Positions 8,242 through 17,578 of a stretch of 64,000 nt of DNA are shown piece after piece. The DNA lies in contig CAVYTB010000014.1 in the NCBI GenBank assembly GCA_963771295.1, positions 682,001 through 746,000 of the forward strand. The letters run 5' to 3'. The position numbers were made by a program, and so were the translations under genes. This DNA comes from Acidiferrum sp963771295 (GTDB lineage Bacteria; Acidobacteriota; Terriglobia; Acidiferrales; UBA7541). Below the pieces are notes generated by a model, which was not told the DNA's origin, searched no databases, and was given only the letters and a program-made list of their open reading frames with translations. Positions within the stretch are counted from its first letter, which is position 1. Each line of letters starts with the position of its first letter.

Positions 8242-9828
8242 TTGCGCCCGATGACCATAGAAAACGGTAAGTCCCAATGCGGCGAAGCGCGGCGCCGAAC
8301 GGTTTGCGGCAGCAAAATCCGGCTCCGCGGATTGTCGAGCGGAATATGCCGGCCGTTGGCAGCCGCGTTTCTTTCGGCCACGCTGATGCTTTCCGGATGC
8401 GCAGTTGGTCCGAATTACGTTCGCCCCAAAGTGATCGTGCCGGCGGATTTTCGCGGAGCAGAGGGCGCAGCGCAGCAAGCTTCCTACGCGGATTTGCCGT
8501 GGTGGGAAGTTTTCAAGGATGAGGAACTCAAAGCGCTCATCAAGACCGCATTGGCAAATAACTATGATCTGGGAATTGCCGTGTCGCGGGTTGAGCAAGC
8601 GCGCCAGGTCGCGAACGTAGCGCGTGCCCAGTATTTTCCCGCCGTCAATTACTCGGTTGGCGCCAGCGATGGAAAAAATGAATTTCTGGGCTCGGTGGCA
8701 CCGGGATTTGGAACAACACAGGGTGCGTTTCTGGCTGCAGGGAGCGTTGCTTGGGAAGCCGACATCTGGGGACGCATTCGACGGCTGAATGAATCCGCGC
8801 GCGCGCAATACCTGTCGACGGAAGAAGCGCGACGGGGAGTGATGCTGACGCTGACCAGCAACGTGGCGCAGGCCTATTTCGAGCTGCTCGGCTTGGAACT
8901 GCAACTGCAAATCGCAAAGGAGAACACCGCTTCCTTCACAGACACACTGAAGCTGTTTACGCAACGCTATGAAGGCGGCGTGGCGTCAAAGCTGGATACT
9001 TCCCGTGCTGAAGCCGCGCAAGCCGCAGCTGCAGCCACGATTCCGGAATTTGAGCGGCAGATTGCATTGCAGGAGAACGTGATTAGCGTGCTGCTGGGCA
9101 GCAATCCGCACCCGCTCGTGCACACGACGAAATTGCTCGACGAAATCGTTCCGCCAGAGATCCCGGTAGGGCTACCTTCCGCGCTGCTGGAACGACGCCC
9201 CGACGTGCTGGCATCCGAACAGCAGGTGCGCGCCGCTAATGCGCAGGTGGGCGTGGCGACGGCGAATTTCTTTCCGCAGTTTGGCCTGACCGCGCTACTT
9301 GGGCAGGCGAGCACGCCACTTTCCAAAATTACCGCGGGCAGTGCCAATGTGTGGAGCGTCGCGGCGAATTTCACCGGGCCGATTTATGAAGGCGGAGCGC
9401 TTCGCGCACAGAAACGTCAGTCTGTGGCCTTCTGGGAACAGACCAGGTTGCAGTACGAGCAAACCGCGCTGAACGCTTTCACCGACGTTTCGAACGCGCT
9501 GATTTCGCGGCAAAAATTCGAAGCCATCCGCGCTGAACAAGCTCGCTCGGTTGCGGCTTACCAGGAAGCAGTGACGGTGGCTTTGCAGCGATACACTGCA
9601 GGAAAGGCCAGCTACTTCGAGGTGCTCGATGCACAGATCCAGTTATATCCCGAGCAGAATTCTTTGGCGCAAACAGAGATCAATCGCCGACTGGTGGTCG
9701 TGCAACTTTATCTGGCACTTGGCGGCGGCTGGAATCTGACGGATTCCGACTGGCAGAATCAGACCATCACACCCGGCCCGGCACCAGGCACGTCCGCGCC
9801 CAAGACGACTCCGGGCGCCAGCCACTGA
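8242..9828 (+). CDS. RND outer-membrane channel lipoprotein (NodT/OprM family)
   Basis: 528-residue outer-membrane factor that completes the tripartite pump. The lipobox LMLSGC puts the acylated Cys near residue 53, followed by the family signature AVGPNYVRP. Two repeats of the OEP fold follow, with long Ala/Gln-rich helices (LPWWEVFKDEELKALIKTAL; LLERRPDVLASEQQVRAANAQVGVATA). The start is a choice between TTG 8242, six bases after GGAG, and ATG 8251, fifteen bases after it; spacing favours TTG. The gene ends one base from the stop of the convergent glycosyltransferase gene at 9830. Confidence 0.92.
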   Translation: MRPMTIENGKSQCGEARRRTVCGSKIRLRGLSSGICRPLAAAFLSATLMLSGCAVGPNYVRPKVIVPADFRGAEGAAQQASYADLPWWEVFKDEELKALIKTALANNYDLGIAVSRVEQARQVANVARAQYFPAVNYSVGASDGKNEFLGSVAPGFGTTQGAFLAAGSVAWEADIWGRIRRLNESARAQYLSTEEARRGVMLTLTSNVAQAYFELLGLELQLQIAKENTASFTDTLKLFTQRYEGGVASKLDTSRAEAAQAAAAATIPEFERQIALQENVISVLLGSNPHPLVHTTKLLDEIVPPEIPVGLPSALLERRPDVLASEQQVRAANAQVGVATANFFPQFGLTALLGQASTPLSKITAGSANVWSVAANFTGPIYEGGALRAQKRQSVAFWEQTRLQYEQTALNAFTDVSNALISRQKFEAIRAEQARSVAAYQEAVTVALQRYTAGKASYFEVLDAQIQLYPEQNSLAQTEINRRLVVVQLYLALGGGWNLTDSDWQNQTITPGPAPGTSAPKTTPGASH

Positions 9829-9829
9829 G

Positions 9830-10996
9830 CTAGCGCTTTGAAGCGCTGATTTCCATCATCTTGCCGTCTTTGGTCACATATTCCAGGCCGCCCCAAGTCA
9901 CGCGATTCGATGCAAACGCGGCCAGCCAAACCGCGAAGCTGAATAGATCCCGCAGCGGAATGAGCCAGAAACGGCGCCGCAAAACATCGTCGTTGATTCC
10001 CCAGGTGCCGACCATCCAAGCCATCGCGAATCGCAACACTAGGTAGGCGAGGAGATAGCAGGCTGCGATCCATGCCGAAGGGGCCACCGCCGCGGCCAGC
10101 AACACCCACGGCAGTCCATGCGTAAACAGCAGTCCAATAAAGGATCCCGGCCTGCAGAGTCGCGTCGTTCTGGCCCACCGAACCTGATGATCCCAGAATC
10201 CTTTCGCGTTCTGTGCCGGATACATCGTCCAGACGGGCTCGCGGCACAACAAGACTTTGCCTCCGGCGCGGTGCACGCGATTGCCGAGTTCATAATCATC
10301 GGCCAGCAGGTTGGCGATCGTTTCGTAGCCGCCAACTTTGGCCAGCCAGCTTTTGGTCGTTGCCACGGAAGCGCCCAAGGCGAAGGTGATCCCCTCCTTC
10401 CATTCCGCAACGAGAACACCCGCAAAATAATCACTGGCGGTGCCGACGGCCTCAAACTCCGCCCAGAAACTTTTCTGCGCGATGGCGCGATAAATGCAAC
10501 TGACCACACCAACCGCTGGATCGGCAAAGGGCGCAACAAGTTCGCGGATATAGTTTGGGCCAACGCGAACGTCGCCATCGGTTTGCAGCAGGATTTCGTA
10601 TTTTGCTTCGCGAGTGAGCAGCGCAAGATTGTTGATCTTGCGGTTCGAGCCAATCTGCGGCGCGTTGGAGAAGATGCGAATGCGGCACTCGGGAAAATCC
10701 TTCATGACTTTCTCGACCACCGGAACGGCAGCATCCGACATTTCGTTCACGCAGAACAAGATTTCGTACTCCGGGTAGTCTTGAACGCAGAAGCTTGCGA
10801 AATTCTCATACGAGCCGAAATCCACGCCGCGCACGGGCTTCAGCAGGGTAACGGGCGGAGTGAATGCGGGGAGTTGTTTGGCGCGCTCTCGCCGGAAAAA
10901 GCGCATAGCCGCAAGGATCACAGTGATGTAGTAGCCCAACGGAGCAAGGGCCAGCAACAGAATGGCCCAGCGCCAAATGGCAAAGTGAATGTTCAT
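9830..10996 (-). CDS. hpnI: HpnI-like glycosyltransferase (hopanoid-associated, GT2/GT21 fold)
   Basis: 388-residue membrane glycosyltransferase resembling ceramide glucosyltransferase and HpnI, which adds an N-acetylglucosamine-type sugar to bacteriohopanetetrol. Visible features: an N-terminal helix (residues 9-31), KPVRG (53-57), nucleotide-sugar motif TDGDVRV (139-145), LADDYELG (231-238) and the (Q/R)xxRW-type motif QVRWAR (271-276), followed by two or three C-terminal helices. It is the last gene of a leftward group starting with the HpnJ-like radical SAM gene, which supports the hopanoid assignment. The HpnK deacetylase that usually acts next is not in the window. Confidence 0.8.
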   Translation of the reverse strand: MNIHFAIWRWAILLLALAPLGYYITVILAAMRFFRRERAKQLPAFTPPVTLLKPVRGVDFGSYENFASFCVQDYPEYEILFCVNEMSDAAVPVVEKVMKDFPECRIRIFSNAPQIGSNRKINNLALLTREAKYEILLQTDGDVRVGPNYIRELVAPFADPAVGVVSCIYRAIAQKSFWAEFEAVGTASDYFAGVLVAEWKEGITFALGASVATTKSWLAKVGGYETIANLLADDYELGNRVHRAGGKVLLCREPVWTMYPAQNAKGFWDHQVRWARTTRLCRPGSFIGLLFTHGLPWVLLAAAVAPSAWIAACYLLAYLVLRFAMAWMVGTWGINDDVLRRRFWLIPLRDLFSFAVWLAAFASNRVTWGGLEYVTKDGKMMEISASKR

Positions 10997-11062
10997 GCCG
11001 GTAATTGCAATCTATTCTGAATCATGAACTGGATACAAGCGAGCAAAACGCGCGAGATAGTT

Positions 11063-11437
11063 CTATCCAGTCGCGAGCACCAGAATTACACCAACAAAGA
11101 CCATGCCCACACCCAGCCAGCGCCGCGCCGTCACTTCCTCTTTCAGAATGTATTTGGCACCGAGCACGCCAACTATGTAGTTCGTCGCCGAAGCCGGGAT
11201 CACCAGGCTGATGGGCGCCCAAGACAGCAGAATCAGCAAGGAGTAGAAAGAGGCCGCTAGCAGGGGCAGCGCGAACCACACCCAGCCGCTGCGAACGGCA
11301 CGCCACAGGAAACGCAATATCGCGCGCGGACGAAAGCTCTCCGGCTCGCCAATCTTTTTCATGCCGTAGGTGACGGCGATTTCACCGCCCGTCCCACTGC
11401 AGATGAAAAATGCCAGCATGAGAATGACTTTGATCAT
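11063..11437 (-). CDS. Small EamA-type transporter, second of a pair (ArnF-like?)
   Basis: 124 residues with four predicted membrane helices (MLAFFICSGTGGEIAVTYGM; FALPLLAASFYSLLIL; APISLVIPASATNYIVGVL; LGVGMVFVGVILVLA) and the EamA/SMR end motif KEEVTARRWLGVGMVFVGV. The start ATG 11437 overlaps the stop of the upstream partner by four bases (ATGA), implying translational coupling. Half-size EamA proteins often pair; ArnE/ArnF, which flip aminoarabinose-lipid, are the known example. Placement between hpnJ- and hpnI-like genes suggests a lipid or hopanoid cargo; this is inference. Confidence 0.75.
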   Translation of the reverse strand: MIKVILMLAFFICSGTGGEIAVTYGMKKIGEPESFRPRAILRFLWRAVRSGWVWFALPLLAASFYSLLILLSWAPISLVIPASATNYIVGVLGAKYILKEEVTARRWLGVGMVFVGVILVLATG

Positions 11438-11859
11438 GGAGCAGCCTGCGCCGTGCCGGTGGTGCTGGGCTTGGTCTGGCCGACCAACATAACACCTAAG
11501 ACAATCAGGGCTACACCCACCCAACGTTTGGCAACCACAACTTCACGCAGGATCAATACCGCCAGGACGGTCTGCAACGCATATCCAAATGCGCCCGCGG
11601 GCATCACGTAGCTGTAGTCGGCCCAGGTCACCGCGGTCATATAGCTCAGGGTGTAGCCGATCAGGAACAGAATGCCCAGCCAGATGGTGGGGTTCTGCAG
11701 AGTAGACAGAAAGGCGTGCCACAAGCCGGGCAGAGTAATGTGCACCGCGCCCATTTGCGACATGCCGCGCTTCAGTAAAAGGTCGCCAGCGCTGGCGCAC
11801 ACTACCATCAGCAAGACCATGAACATGGTCTTGAACCGTAACCTATGCTCGTGACTCAT
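11434..11859 (-). CDS. Small EamA-type transporter, first of a pair (ArnE-like?)
   Basis: 141 residues with four predicted membrane helices and the SMR/EamA signatures GDLLLKRGMSQMG near residues 25-37 and LREVVVAKRWVGVALIVLGVML near the end. It begins nine bases after the stop of the HpnJ-like gene and overlaps the next EamA gene by four bases. No clear ribosome site precedes ATG 11859, which suggests coupled translation from the upstream gene. A full-length EamA transporter has ten helices, so this and its partner are probably a heterodimer. The tail TTGTAQAAP is low complexity. Confidence 0.75.
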   Translation of the reverse strand: MSHEHRLRFKTMFMVLLMVVCASAGDLLLKRGMSQMGAVHITLPGLWHAFLSTLQNPTIWLGILFLIGYTLSYMTAVTWADYSYVMPAGAFGYALQTVLAVLILREVVVAKRWVGVALIVLGVMLVGQTKPSTTGTAQAAP

Positions 11860-11868
11860 TCGGGAGAG

Positions 11869-13374
11869 TTAGTCGTTGCCGCTGCTGGTGGAAGATGCGC
11901 CAGTCACCGGCATCATCGTCTTCGGAGCAGGGCCGCCTTCGCGCGCCCACTTCAGCCGCTCTGCGCGTAGCTTCAGGAATTCCGTGGCTTCGTGATACAG
12001 CCGCTTGCGTTCGTGGCCGTCCCACAACGCTTCCTTCACGATGCGCCAAACCACCTTCGGTCGGAAGTAATACTCATCGTAGAAGCGGTTCACGCCCGCC
12101 ATCATTTCGGCCTTGTTCAGATGAGGGAACTCGATGTGCGGCAATTGGTGTCCCGCGGAGTCGGCAAGCGCCTCAACGCGCAGGAATCCTTCTTTGGCCA
12201 TCTGGTCGTGCAGTTCGGTTCCAGGCATGGCGTGCGCCAGAGAAACCTGAATGGTTTCGCAATCGAGTTCCTTGGCAAAATCGATGGTCTTGTTGATAGT
12301 GTCCTTGGTTTCGCCGGGCAGGCCGATGATGAAATCGCCGTGGACCTTGATGCCAACCTTGCGGCAATTCTTCATGAATTCGCGGGCCATCTCGACGGTG
12401 GCGCCCTTCTTGATGTTTTTCAGGATTTGCGGGTCGCCGGACTCGAAGCCCACGATGAACAGACGCGCTCCGCCATCCGCCATGGCTTTCAGTTCTTCAT
12501 ACTTGCTGTGGCAACGCGCGGTGCAGGACCACTGGAATTTCAGCGGCTTGAATTTCTGGCTCAACTCGATGGCGCGATCCTTGCGGATGTTGAAAGTATC
12601 GTCGTCGAAGAAAATCTCTTTCATCTGCGGGAAGTAGTCCAAGGCCTTTTTTACTTCCGTCACTACGTTGTCCACCGAACGAGTACGCCAGGCATGCCCG
12701 GAAATGGTCTGCGGCCACATGCAGAAGGTACACAGCGCGGGACATCCGCGCGAAGTGTAGAAGGAGATGAACGGGTTCAGGAGGAACGGCACGTTGTAGC
12801 GTTCAATTTGCAAATCGCGTTTGTAAATATCGGTGGCGAAGGGCAGCGCGTCCAGTTCCTCGGTGTGCAGTTGCGGACGCGGAGCGTTGTGGACCACCTT
12901 TCCATCCTTGCGGAAACTGGCGCCCAGGATCTGATCGACTGGCTTGCCATGCGCGTACTCGGCAACCGCGTGGTCGAATTCTCCGCGCATCACGAAATCA
13001 ATGTCTTCGCTGGAATTCAGGGTCTCGTCGGGCTTGATGTGTGGGTGAGGACCGACAAAGGCGACCTTCAACGACGGATTCGCTTCCTTGATCTTGCGCA
13101 GCAGTTTCACATCGCTGTGAAAACCCACGGTCGATGTGTACAACACCAAAAATTCGTACTCCTTGCAGATTTCTACCGTCTGCTGCCAGTTAACCTTGTG
13201 CGGCGACGCATCGAGCAAGCGGCTGCCGGGAATCAGTCCCGCCGGATATGTCAGCCACACCGGAAACCAATACGACTCAATCTCTCGCGTCGCGGGCCAC
13301 CGCGAACTCGCTCCGCCGTCGAAATTCTCAAAACTCGGCGGATTCAATAGCAACGTTTTCATTACATCTGGCAT
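11869..13374 (-). CDS. hpnJ: HpnJ-like B12-binding-domain radical SAM protein (hopanoid-associated)
   Basis: 501-residue radical SAM enzyme. An N-terminal cobalamin-binding-type Rossmann domain (about residues 5-140) is followed by the cluster motif at Cys211, Cys215 and Cys218 (SRGCPALCTFCMWPQ), then the SAM-binding region and GDFIIGLPGET. The extension CMWPQTISGHAWRTRSV closely fits HpnJ, the enzyme held to contract the sugar ring to a cyclitol in bacteriohopanetetrol cyclitol ether synthesis. The start ATG 13374 has GAGGG seven bases upstream; ATG 13362 is an alternative. The two EamA genes and hpnI follow directly. Confidence 0.85.
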   Translation of the reverse strand: MPDVMKTLLLNPPSFENFDGGASSRWPATREIESYWFPVWLTYPAGLIPGSRLLDASPHKVNWQQTVEICKEYEFLVLYTSTVGFHSDVKLLRKIKEANPSLKVAFVGPHPHIKPDETLNSSEDIDFVMRGEFDHAVAEYAHGKPVDQILGASFRKDGKVVHNAPRPQLHTEELDALPFATDIYKRDLQIERYNVPFLLNPFISFYTSRGCPALCTFCMWPQTISGHAWRTRSVDNVVTEVKKALDYFPQMKEIFFDDDTFNIRKDRAIELSQKFKPLKFQWSCTARCHSKYEELKAMADGGARLFIVGFESGDPQILKNIKKGATVEMAREFMKNCRKVGIKVHGDFIIGLPGETKDTINKTIDFAKELDCETIQVSLAHAMPGTELHDQMAKEGFLRVEALADSAGHQLPHIEFPHLNKAEMMAGVNRFYDEYYFRPKVVWRIVKEALWDGHERKRLYHEATEFLKLRAERLKWAREGGPAPKTMMPVTGASSTSSGND

Positions 13375-13593
13375 TCGGCACCCTCAGCCTTTACAAAATT
13401 CAATTGGCAAGCTAGTTCCCCGAAGCGGCTCACTTGCGCCACCCGTCGCGGGTCTTGCGCCCCTGACTACCGTAGATACTAGTTTAACCGACTTGGTTAT
13501 ATCGGGACACGGGATTTTGCCAATGGAGTGAATGGCGCATCCAAAAGCTAAATACTGCATTAAGTGGGACTTGCAAGCTTAATGCGGGCGGCC

Positions 13594-14946
13594 TTAGCGG
13601 GCGCACTCGTCGGTCGCCTGGCTCAATAACTCCCAAATCTGATCGAGCCATTCGCGGTGCTCCGGCTTCATCAACACAGAGCGGAGGCATGTGAGACTGT
13701 TCTGGTCCAGTTTGACTCCTCCCAGATTCGCCTCAAAAAACGCTACGGGCACTTCCGCTATCGCCAGGTGAAGATTCTTTCTGGCCGCTGCCGCAAAGAT
13801 GCGACGCGACAGTGCAGACGAAGCGCTGACACTCTCCGCGCGTGGCGCAAACACGACGATGTCTAATTCCGGCGAGAATGCCGCATCGAACCGAGAGTCC
13901 GCGGCAATTCTCTGGTGCAGCTCTAAGGCCGCTTCCCTGCACTGCTCGAGCCCCTTGGCGAACTCATCCCCCTTCTTCAGGGGCAACAACCTCTGTGTCG
14001 CCCAAAGCGCCACCGCAGCGGCTCCTGGGCGCGAGCACTCCAGGCTGATCTCTCCCAGGTGCAGCTCGCCGGAACTGAAGTAAGTATAGGGCGAATCGTG
14101 GCGGTACAACCGGCCAACGACCGGATCGCGAAACAGCACACACCCGCATCCGTAGGGCTGCAATCCATGTTTGTGCGGATCAATCACGATGGAGTCTGCG
14201 TGAGTGATGTGATCAAAACTCTTGCGCGTTTCCGCGCCGAGGTTTCCCGCCAATCGAAAGTACCCGCCATACGCCGCATCAGCGTGCAACCGGAAATTGC
14301 GCTTGGTCCTTAATTCCAGAATTTCCGCCAAAGGATCGACCGACCCGGTGGCGGTCGTCCCCATCGTCGCCACAACTGTTCCGACATCCCCGCGCCGCAA
14401 GCGTTTCCGCAAAGCCTCCACGTCCATGCGTCCGCGTGCGTCGCAAGGAATCGTCTCGAACGGCAGTTGCAGCACAGCGGAGATTCGCTGATGGGTGTAG
14501 TGAGCCTGTGCGCTGGCAAGAATAGTCTTGCCTTGTTCGAGCCGCCCGGCCACCCACAGCGCTTCCAGGTTCGCCATCGTGCCGCCGCCGGTGAGATGAC
14601 CGAGATGTTTAGTCCAACCAAACATTGCGGCGATTTCCGCAACGCCTTCCTGCTCCATTGCCGAAGACGCGCGGCCGCCATCGAGCGCGTGATTGTTAGG
14701 ATTGATCCATTGCGCCAGCGCGTAAGCCAACCGCGCTACCGGGTGCGGTGGCTTGAGCATCTGCCCGGCGTAGAGCGGATGAAAATAGGGGAAATTGTCG
14801 TGAAGGCGCTCGGCCGTTTCCGCGAGCACGGCGCCGATTCGGTCCGTGGCTGGTGGTTGCACGTCGTTCGGTGGGAGCGCCGCAAATCCAGCATCTAGTT
14901 TCTCAAGCGCTTCACTCAGAATTTTCAAACTGGCTTTTTCTAGCAC
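13594..14946 (-). CDS. PLP-dependent decarboxylase (group II, aromatic/glutamate type)
   Basis: 450 residues from GTG 14946 (GGGG about eight bases upstream). A longer frame from 15075 would overlap the TolC gene and is disfavoured. The fold-type I decarboxylase features are present: LTGGGTMANLEALWVAG near the cofactor phosphate site, HADAAYGGYF (the Asp that contacts the pyridine nitrogen) and the Schiff-base lysine in DPHKHGLQPYGCG. Substrate cannot be assigned by eye; relatives act on aromatic amino acids, glutamate, diaminobutyrate or aspartate. It lies 35 bases after the TolC gene and 219 bases before hpnJ, so it could belong to either transcription unit. Confidence 0.82.
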   Translation of the reverse strand: MLEKASLKILSEALEKLDAGFAALPPNDVQPPATDRIGAVLAETAERLHDNFPYFHPLYAGQMLKPPHPVARLAYALAQWINPNNHALDGGRASSAMEQEGVAEIAAMFGWTKHLGHLTGGGTMANLEALWVAGRLEQGKTILASAQAHYTHQRISAVLQLPFETIPCDARGRMDVEALRKRLRRGDVGTVVATMGTTATGSVDPLAEILELRTKRNFRLHADAAYGGYFRLAGNLGAETRKSFDHITHADSIVIDPHKHGLQPYGCGCVLFRDPVVGRLYRHDSPYTYFSSGELHLGEISLECSRPGAAAVALWATQRLLPLKKGDEFAKGLEQCREAALELHQRIAADSRFDAAFSPELDIVVFAPRAESVSASSALSRRIFAAAARKNLHLAIAEVPVAFFEANLGGVKLDQNSLTCLRSVLMKPEHREWLDQIWELLSQATDECAR

Positions 14947-14981
14947 GTCACGGTCCCCTGTCGAATCAGCGAGACTTCCAG

Positions 14982-16313
14982 CTATTGCAAAATCTTGTCC
15001 ACCTGGCCCGCGGTCTTGAGGAGTTCCAACTGCGCTTGCTGGCGTCGAAAATTCGCATCCAGATACGCCATCCACTTTTCATTTTCATCCAGGCGCGCGC
15101 GTTCCATATCGCGCAGATTGGCCTTGCCTTCACCGAATTGCGATTGCAGCAGGGCAACGTTCTGCTGCGCCAACTGCAATTCCAGCCGCGCGACTTCCTT
15201 CGCCGCCTCGGTCTGCTGAACCTTGCGCGACCGTTGACGAACCTCGGCGCTCACCTGCGTGCGCGTATTAGAAAGATTGATTTTGGAGGCGTCCAGGTTG
15301 GCCTGCGCCAGAGCAACACTGGCGCGTGTTTTTGAGCTGAAGATCGGCATGTTGACGTTGATGCCCGCGTTCAGGTTGTTGTACCGGAAATTTTGAATGA
15401 TGTTGGTGTAATTGTTGAAATTGTATTTCGCCAACACGCTGTAAATGGACACCAGCTCCAGCGTTGGCCAATAGCCGCGCTTTTCGCCTTGCAGGCGAAA
15501 CTCCTTGGCTTTTACGTCGGAAACCGCAAACGCAATACTGGGGCTCGACTCCGACGCCATCGCCACCAGATTCGCTCCTTCCTGCTCCGCCGCGCCTGGC
15601 AAATCCTCGGCCGCCAGATCTATTTTCTGATCCGGAACCATTCCCATTTGATTGCGCAGATAAACTTCCAGTTCGTCCTGGCGGCCTTCGAGTTGCAGAA
15701 TGCGTTCGACGACTTGCGCGCGTGTCAGTTGCGCCTTCGTTACTTCCACGGGCAACTCGTAGCCCTCGCCCTGGCGCTCCTGCGTGACCTGCACAATTTT
15801 CTCGGCGCTATCTTTTTCTTTCCTCAGAAGTTCCAGCGAGTGCCGCACCTTTACAAGCTCCAGGTAAGATGTCGCCACGATTATGACAACAGTATTACGC
15901 GTGTCTTCCAGCGTCGCTCGTTGCGCCCGCGCTTCTTCCTGCTGCTCTTTCGCCAAACCCTTCAGCGGACCGTTCAAGACTTGCTGCGTGTAGGTGAGGC
16001 TGAAAACCGCGGGCGGCCGGCCCCCGGGTGTTTCCGGCAGTCCGTAAGTGTAACCAGCGCCGGAGCCCGCATAAAGATTAGGCAAAAACTCGGAGTGCGT
16101 TAGATTTGCGCCTTGCTCTGCGACCTGCACGCGTAGTCTGGCCAGTTGAATATCCTTACTCTTCTGCAGCGCCAGCTCAACGGCACGTTTCAGCGTGAGA
16201 GAAACGGGAACGCCACTCGACCCAGGCAACTGCGCGACGTCTTGAGCCTTCAGCGCCGGCAAATTGGCCGCGATACACAGCATTGCGGCCATCGCGCAAC
16301 GTTTCCAGGGCAT
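14982..16313 (-). CDS. TolC-family outer-membrane efflux protein
   Basis: 443 residues with a signal peptide (cleavage near LKAQ) and two OEP repeats of long coiled-coil helices, e.g. LTLKRAVELALQKSKDIQLARLRVQ near the start and LQLAQQNVALLQSQFGEGKANLRD near the end. It lacks the lipobox seen in the NodT-type channel at 8242. The start ATG 16313 has AGGAGG five bases upstream. It is the outer-membrane part of the leftward operon with an adaptor and a MacB-like permease, so the set should form a trans-envelope export path. Confidence 0.9.
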   Translation of the reverse strand: MPWKRCAMAAMLCIAANLPALKAQDVAQLPGSSGVPVSLTLKRAVELALQKSKDIQLARLRVQVAEQGANLTHSEFLPNLYAGSGAGYTYGLPETPGGRPPAVFSLTYTQQVLNGPLKGLAKEQQEEARAQRATLEDTRNTVVIIVATSYLELVKVRHSLELLRKEKDSAEKIVQVTQERQGEGYELPVEVTKAQLTRAQVVERILQLEGRQDELEVYLRNQMGMVPDQKIDLAAEDLPGAAEQEGANLVAMASESSPSIAFAVSDVKAKEFRLQGEKRGYWPTLELVSIYSVLAKYNFNNYTNIIQNFRYNNLNAGINVNMPIFSSKTRASVALAQANLDASKINLSNTRTQVSAEVRQRSRKVQQTEAAKEVARLELQLAQQNVALLQSQFGEGKANLRDMERARLDENEKWMAYLDANFRRQQAQLELLKTAGQVDKILQ

Positions 16314-16358
16314 GATTGCCTCCTACGAATTTTCTACCCACAGCTTTGGCCGCCGCCA

Positions 16359-17558
16359 CTACTCGTAACGCAGAGATTCAACCGGCACGAGCTTAGCCGC
16401 CTGGCTCGCGGGCAGCCACCCGAAAAACAATCCCGTCGAGCAGGAAACCAGAAACGCCACGATGACGCTGGTGCCGGAAATCGGAACGCGCAAATTCCCC
16501 GGCAACAGTTGCTGAACAAATACGGGAATTGCGATGCCGAGGAGGATTCCAATTACCGCTCCACCACCGCTGATCAGGAATGCCTCGATCAGAAATTGCC
16601 ACAAGATCTCTTTCCGCGCCGCGCCCACCGCCTTGCGAATTCCGATCTCGCGAGTGCGCTCCTTTACCGTGACCAGCATAATGTTCATGATGCCAATGCC
16701 GCTGATCAGCAGCGCGATAGCCGATACGGCCAGCAGAAGCACAGTCAACGCCCGTGAAATCGTATGCGCCGCGGTCAAAATCGCGGTCAATGTGCGCACG
16801 TCGTAGCTGGCTTCCGCCGGGTGGCGGCTCTTTAGTAACCGCTCGATCTGTTTTTCCACGCTCTCCACTTCGTCGGGATTGATTGCCTGCGCCAGCACCT
16901 GTTGCAGGATCTCGTTGCCGGTGTAATACCGCATCAGCGGGAACGGGATCAGGACCGATTCGTCTTGCAGTTCGGTCAATCCGTAAGTCGCGGCGCGTTC
17001 GCGGAAAACGCCAATCACCGTAAAGGTCAGTTCACCCATGCGAATGGAGCGGCCAATGGGATTGTCAACGCCGAAAACCCGATCAGCGAGTTTCTTGGAG
17101 ATTAAGCACACTTTGCCGTGCGTTTCCGCGTCCGCGCTGTCGAAGTAGCGTCCACGCAAAATAACCAGGCGGCGGATTTGTTGATATCCGTCCGTCACCC
17201 CGATCAAGCTGACCGGCCGTGTCACGCCCTGCACCACCACGGTCATGGGCATGTCGGTAAATCCCGCCGCTGTCGCCACGTCCGGGATGGTTTCTCTCAC
17301 TGCGGCGACGTCTTGCAGCGTTAAGCGATGGCTCAAGGGCTGGATCTTCTCGGGGGTCTTCACCATTTCCGCCCACACCAGGTTCGAGCCGATGGCCTCG
17401 ATCTGGGAAATAACGTAACGCTGGCTGGTTAGCGCCACCGTCACCACCAGCACGATCGACGCGCTGCCGATGATCACGCCAATAGAAGTCAGAATCGCGC
17501 GCAGTTTGTTGCTGCGCAGCGCGTCTACCGCCACCGTCATGGATTCGCGAAATTGCAT
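16359..17558 (-). CDS. MacB-like ABC transporter permease (FtsX domain), no ATPase domain
   Basis: 399 residues: an N-terminal helix (LRAILTSIGVIIGSASIVLVV), a MacB-type periplasmic domain (residues about 45-270) and the C-terminal FtsX domain with three helices and the signature VKERTREIGIRKAVGA. True MacB carries an N-terminal nucleotide-binding domain; this protein begins directly with the membrane part, so it needs a separate ATPase. None is encoded in this operon. The adaptor and TPR genes lie upstream and TolC 45 bases downstream. The cargo is unknown; MacB-type mechanotransmitters export peptides, lipids or toxins. Confidence 0.88.
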   Translation of the reverse strand: MQFRESMTVAVDALRSNKLRAILTSIGVIIGSASIVLVVTVALTSQRYVISQIEAIGSNLVWAEMVKTPEKIQPLSHRLTLQDVAAVRETIPDVATAAGFTDMPMTVVVQGVTRPVSLIGVTDGYQQIRRLVILRGRYFDSADAETHGKVCLISKKLADRVFGVDNPIGRSIRMGELTFTVIGVFRERAATYGLTELQDESVLIPFPLMRYYTGNEILQQVLAQAINPDEVESVEKQIERLLKSRHPAEASYDVRTLTAILTAAHTISRALTVLLLAVSAIALLISGIGIMNIMLVTVKERTREIGIRKAVGAARKEILWQFLIEAFLISGGGAVIGILLGIAIPVFVQQLLPGNLRVPISGTSVIVAFLVSCSTGLFFGWLPASQAAKLVPVESLRYE

Positions 17559-17578
17559 GTCTTCGCTTTGGACCTTCG

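Noticed and set aside
11992..13350. 452-codon open frame on the plus strand
   Set aside because: It lies opposite the HpnJ-like gene, which has clear radical SAM motifs. The plus-strand translation has no motif and reflects codon bias of the real gene.
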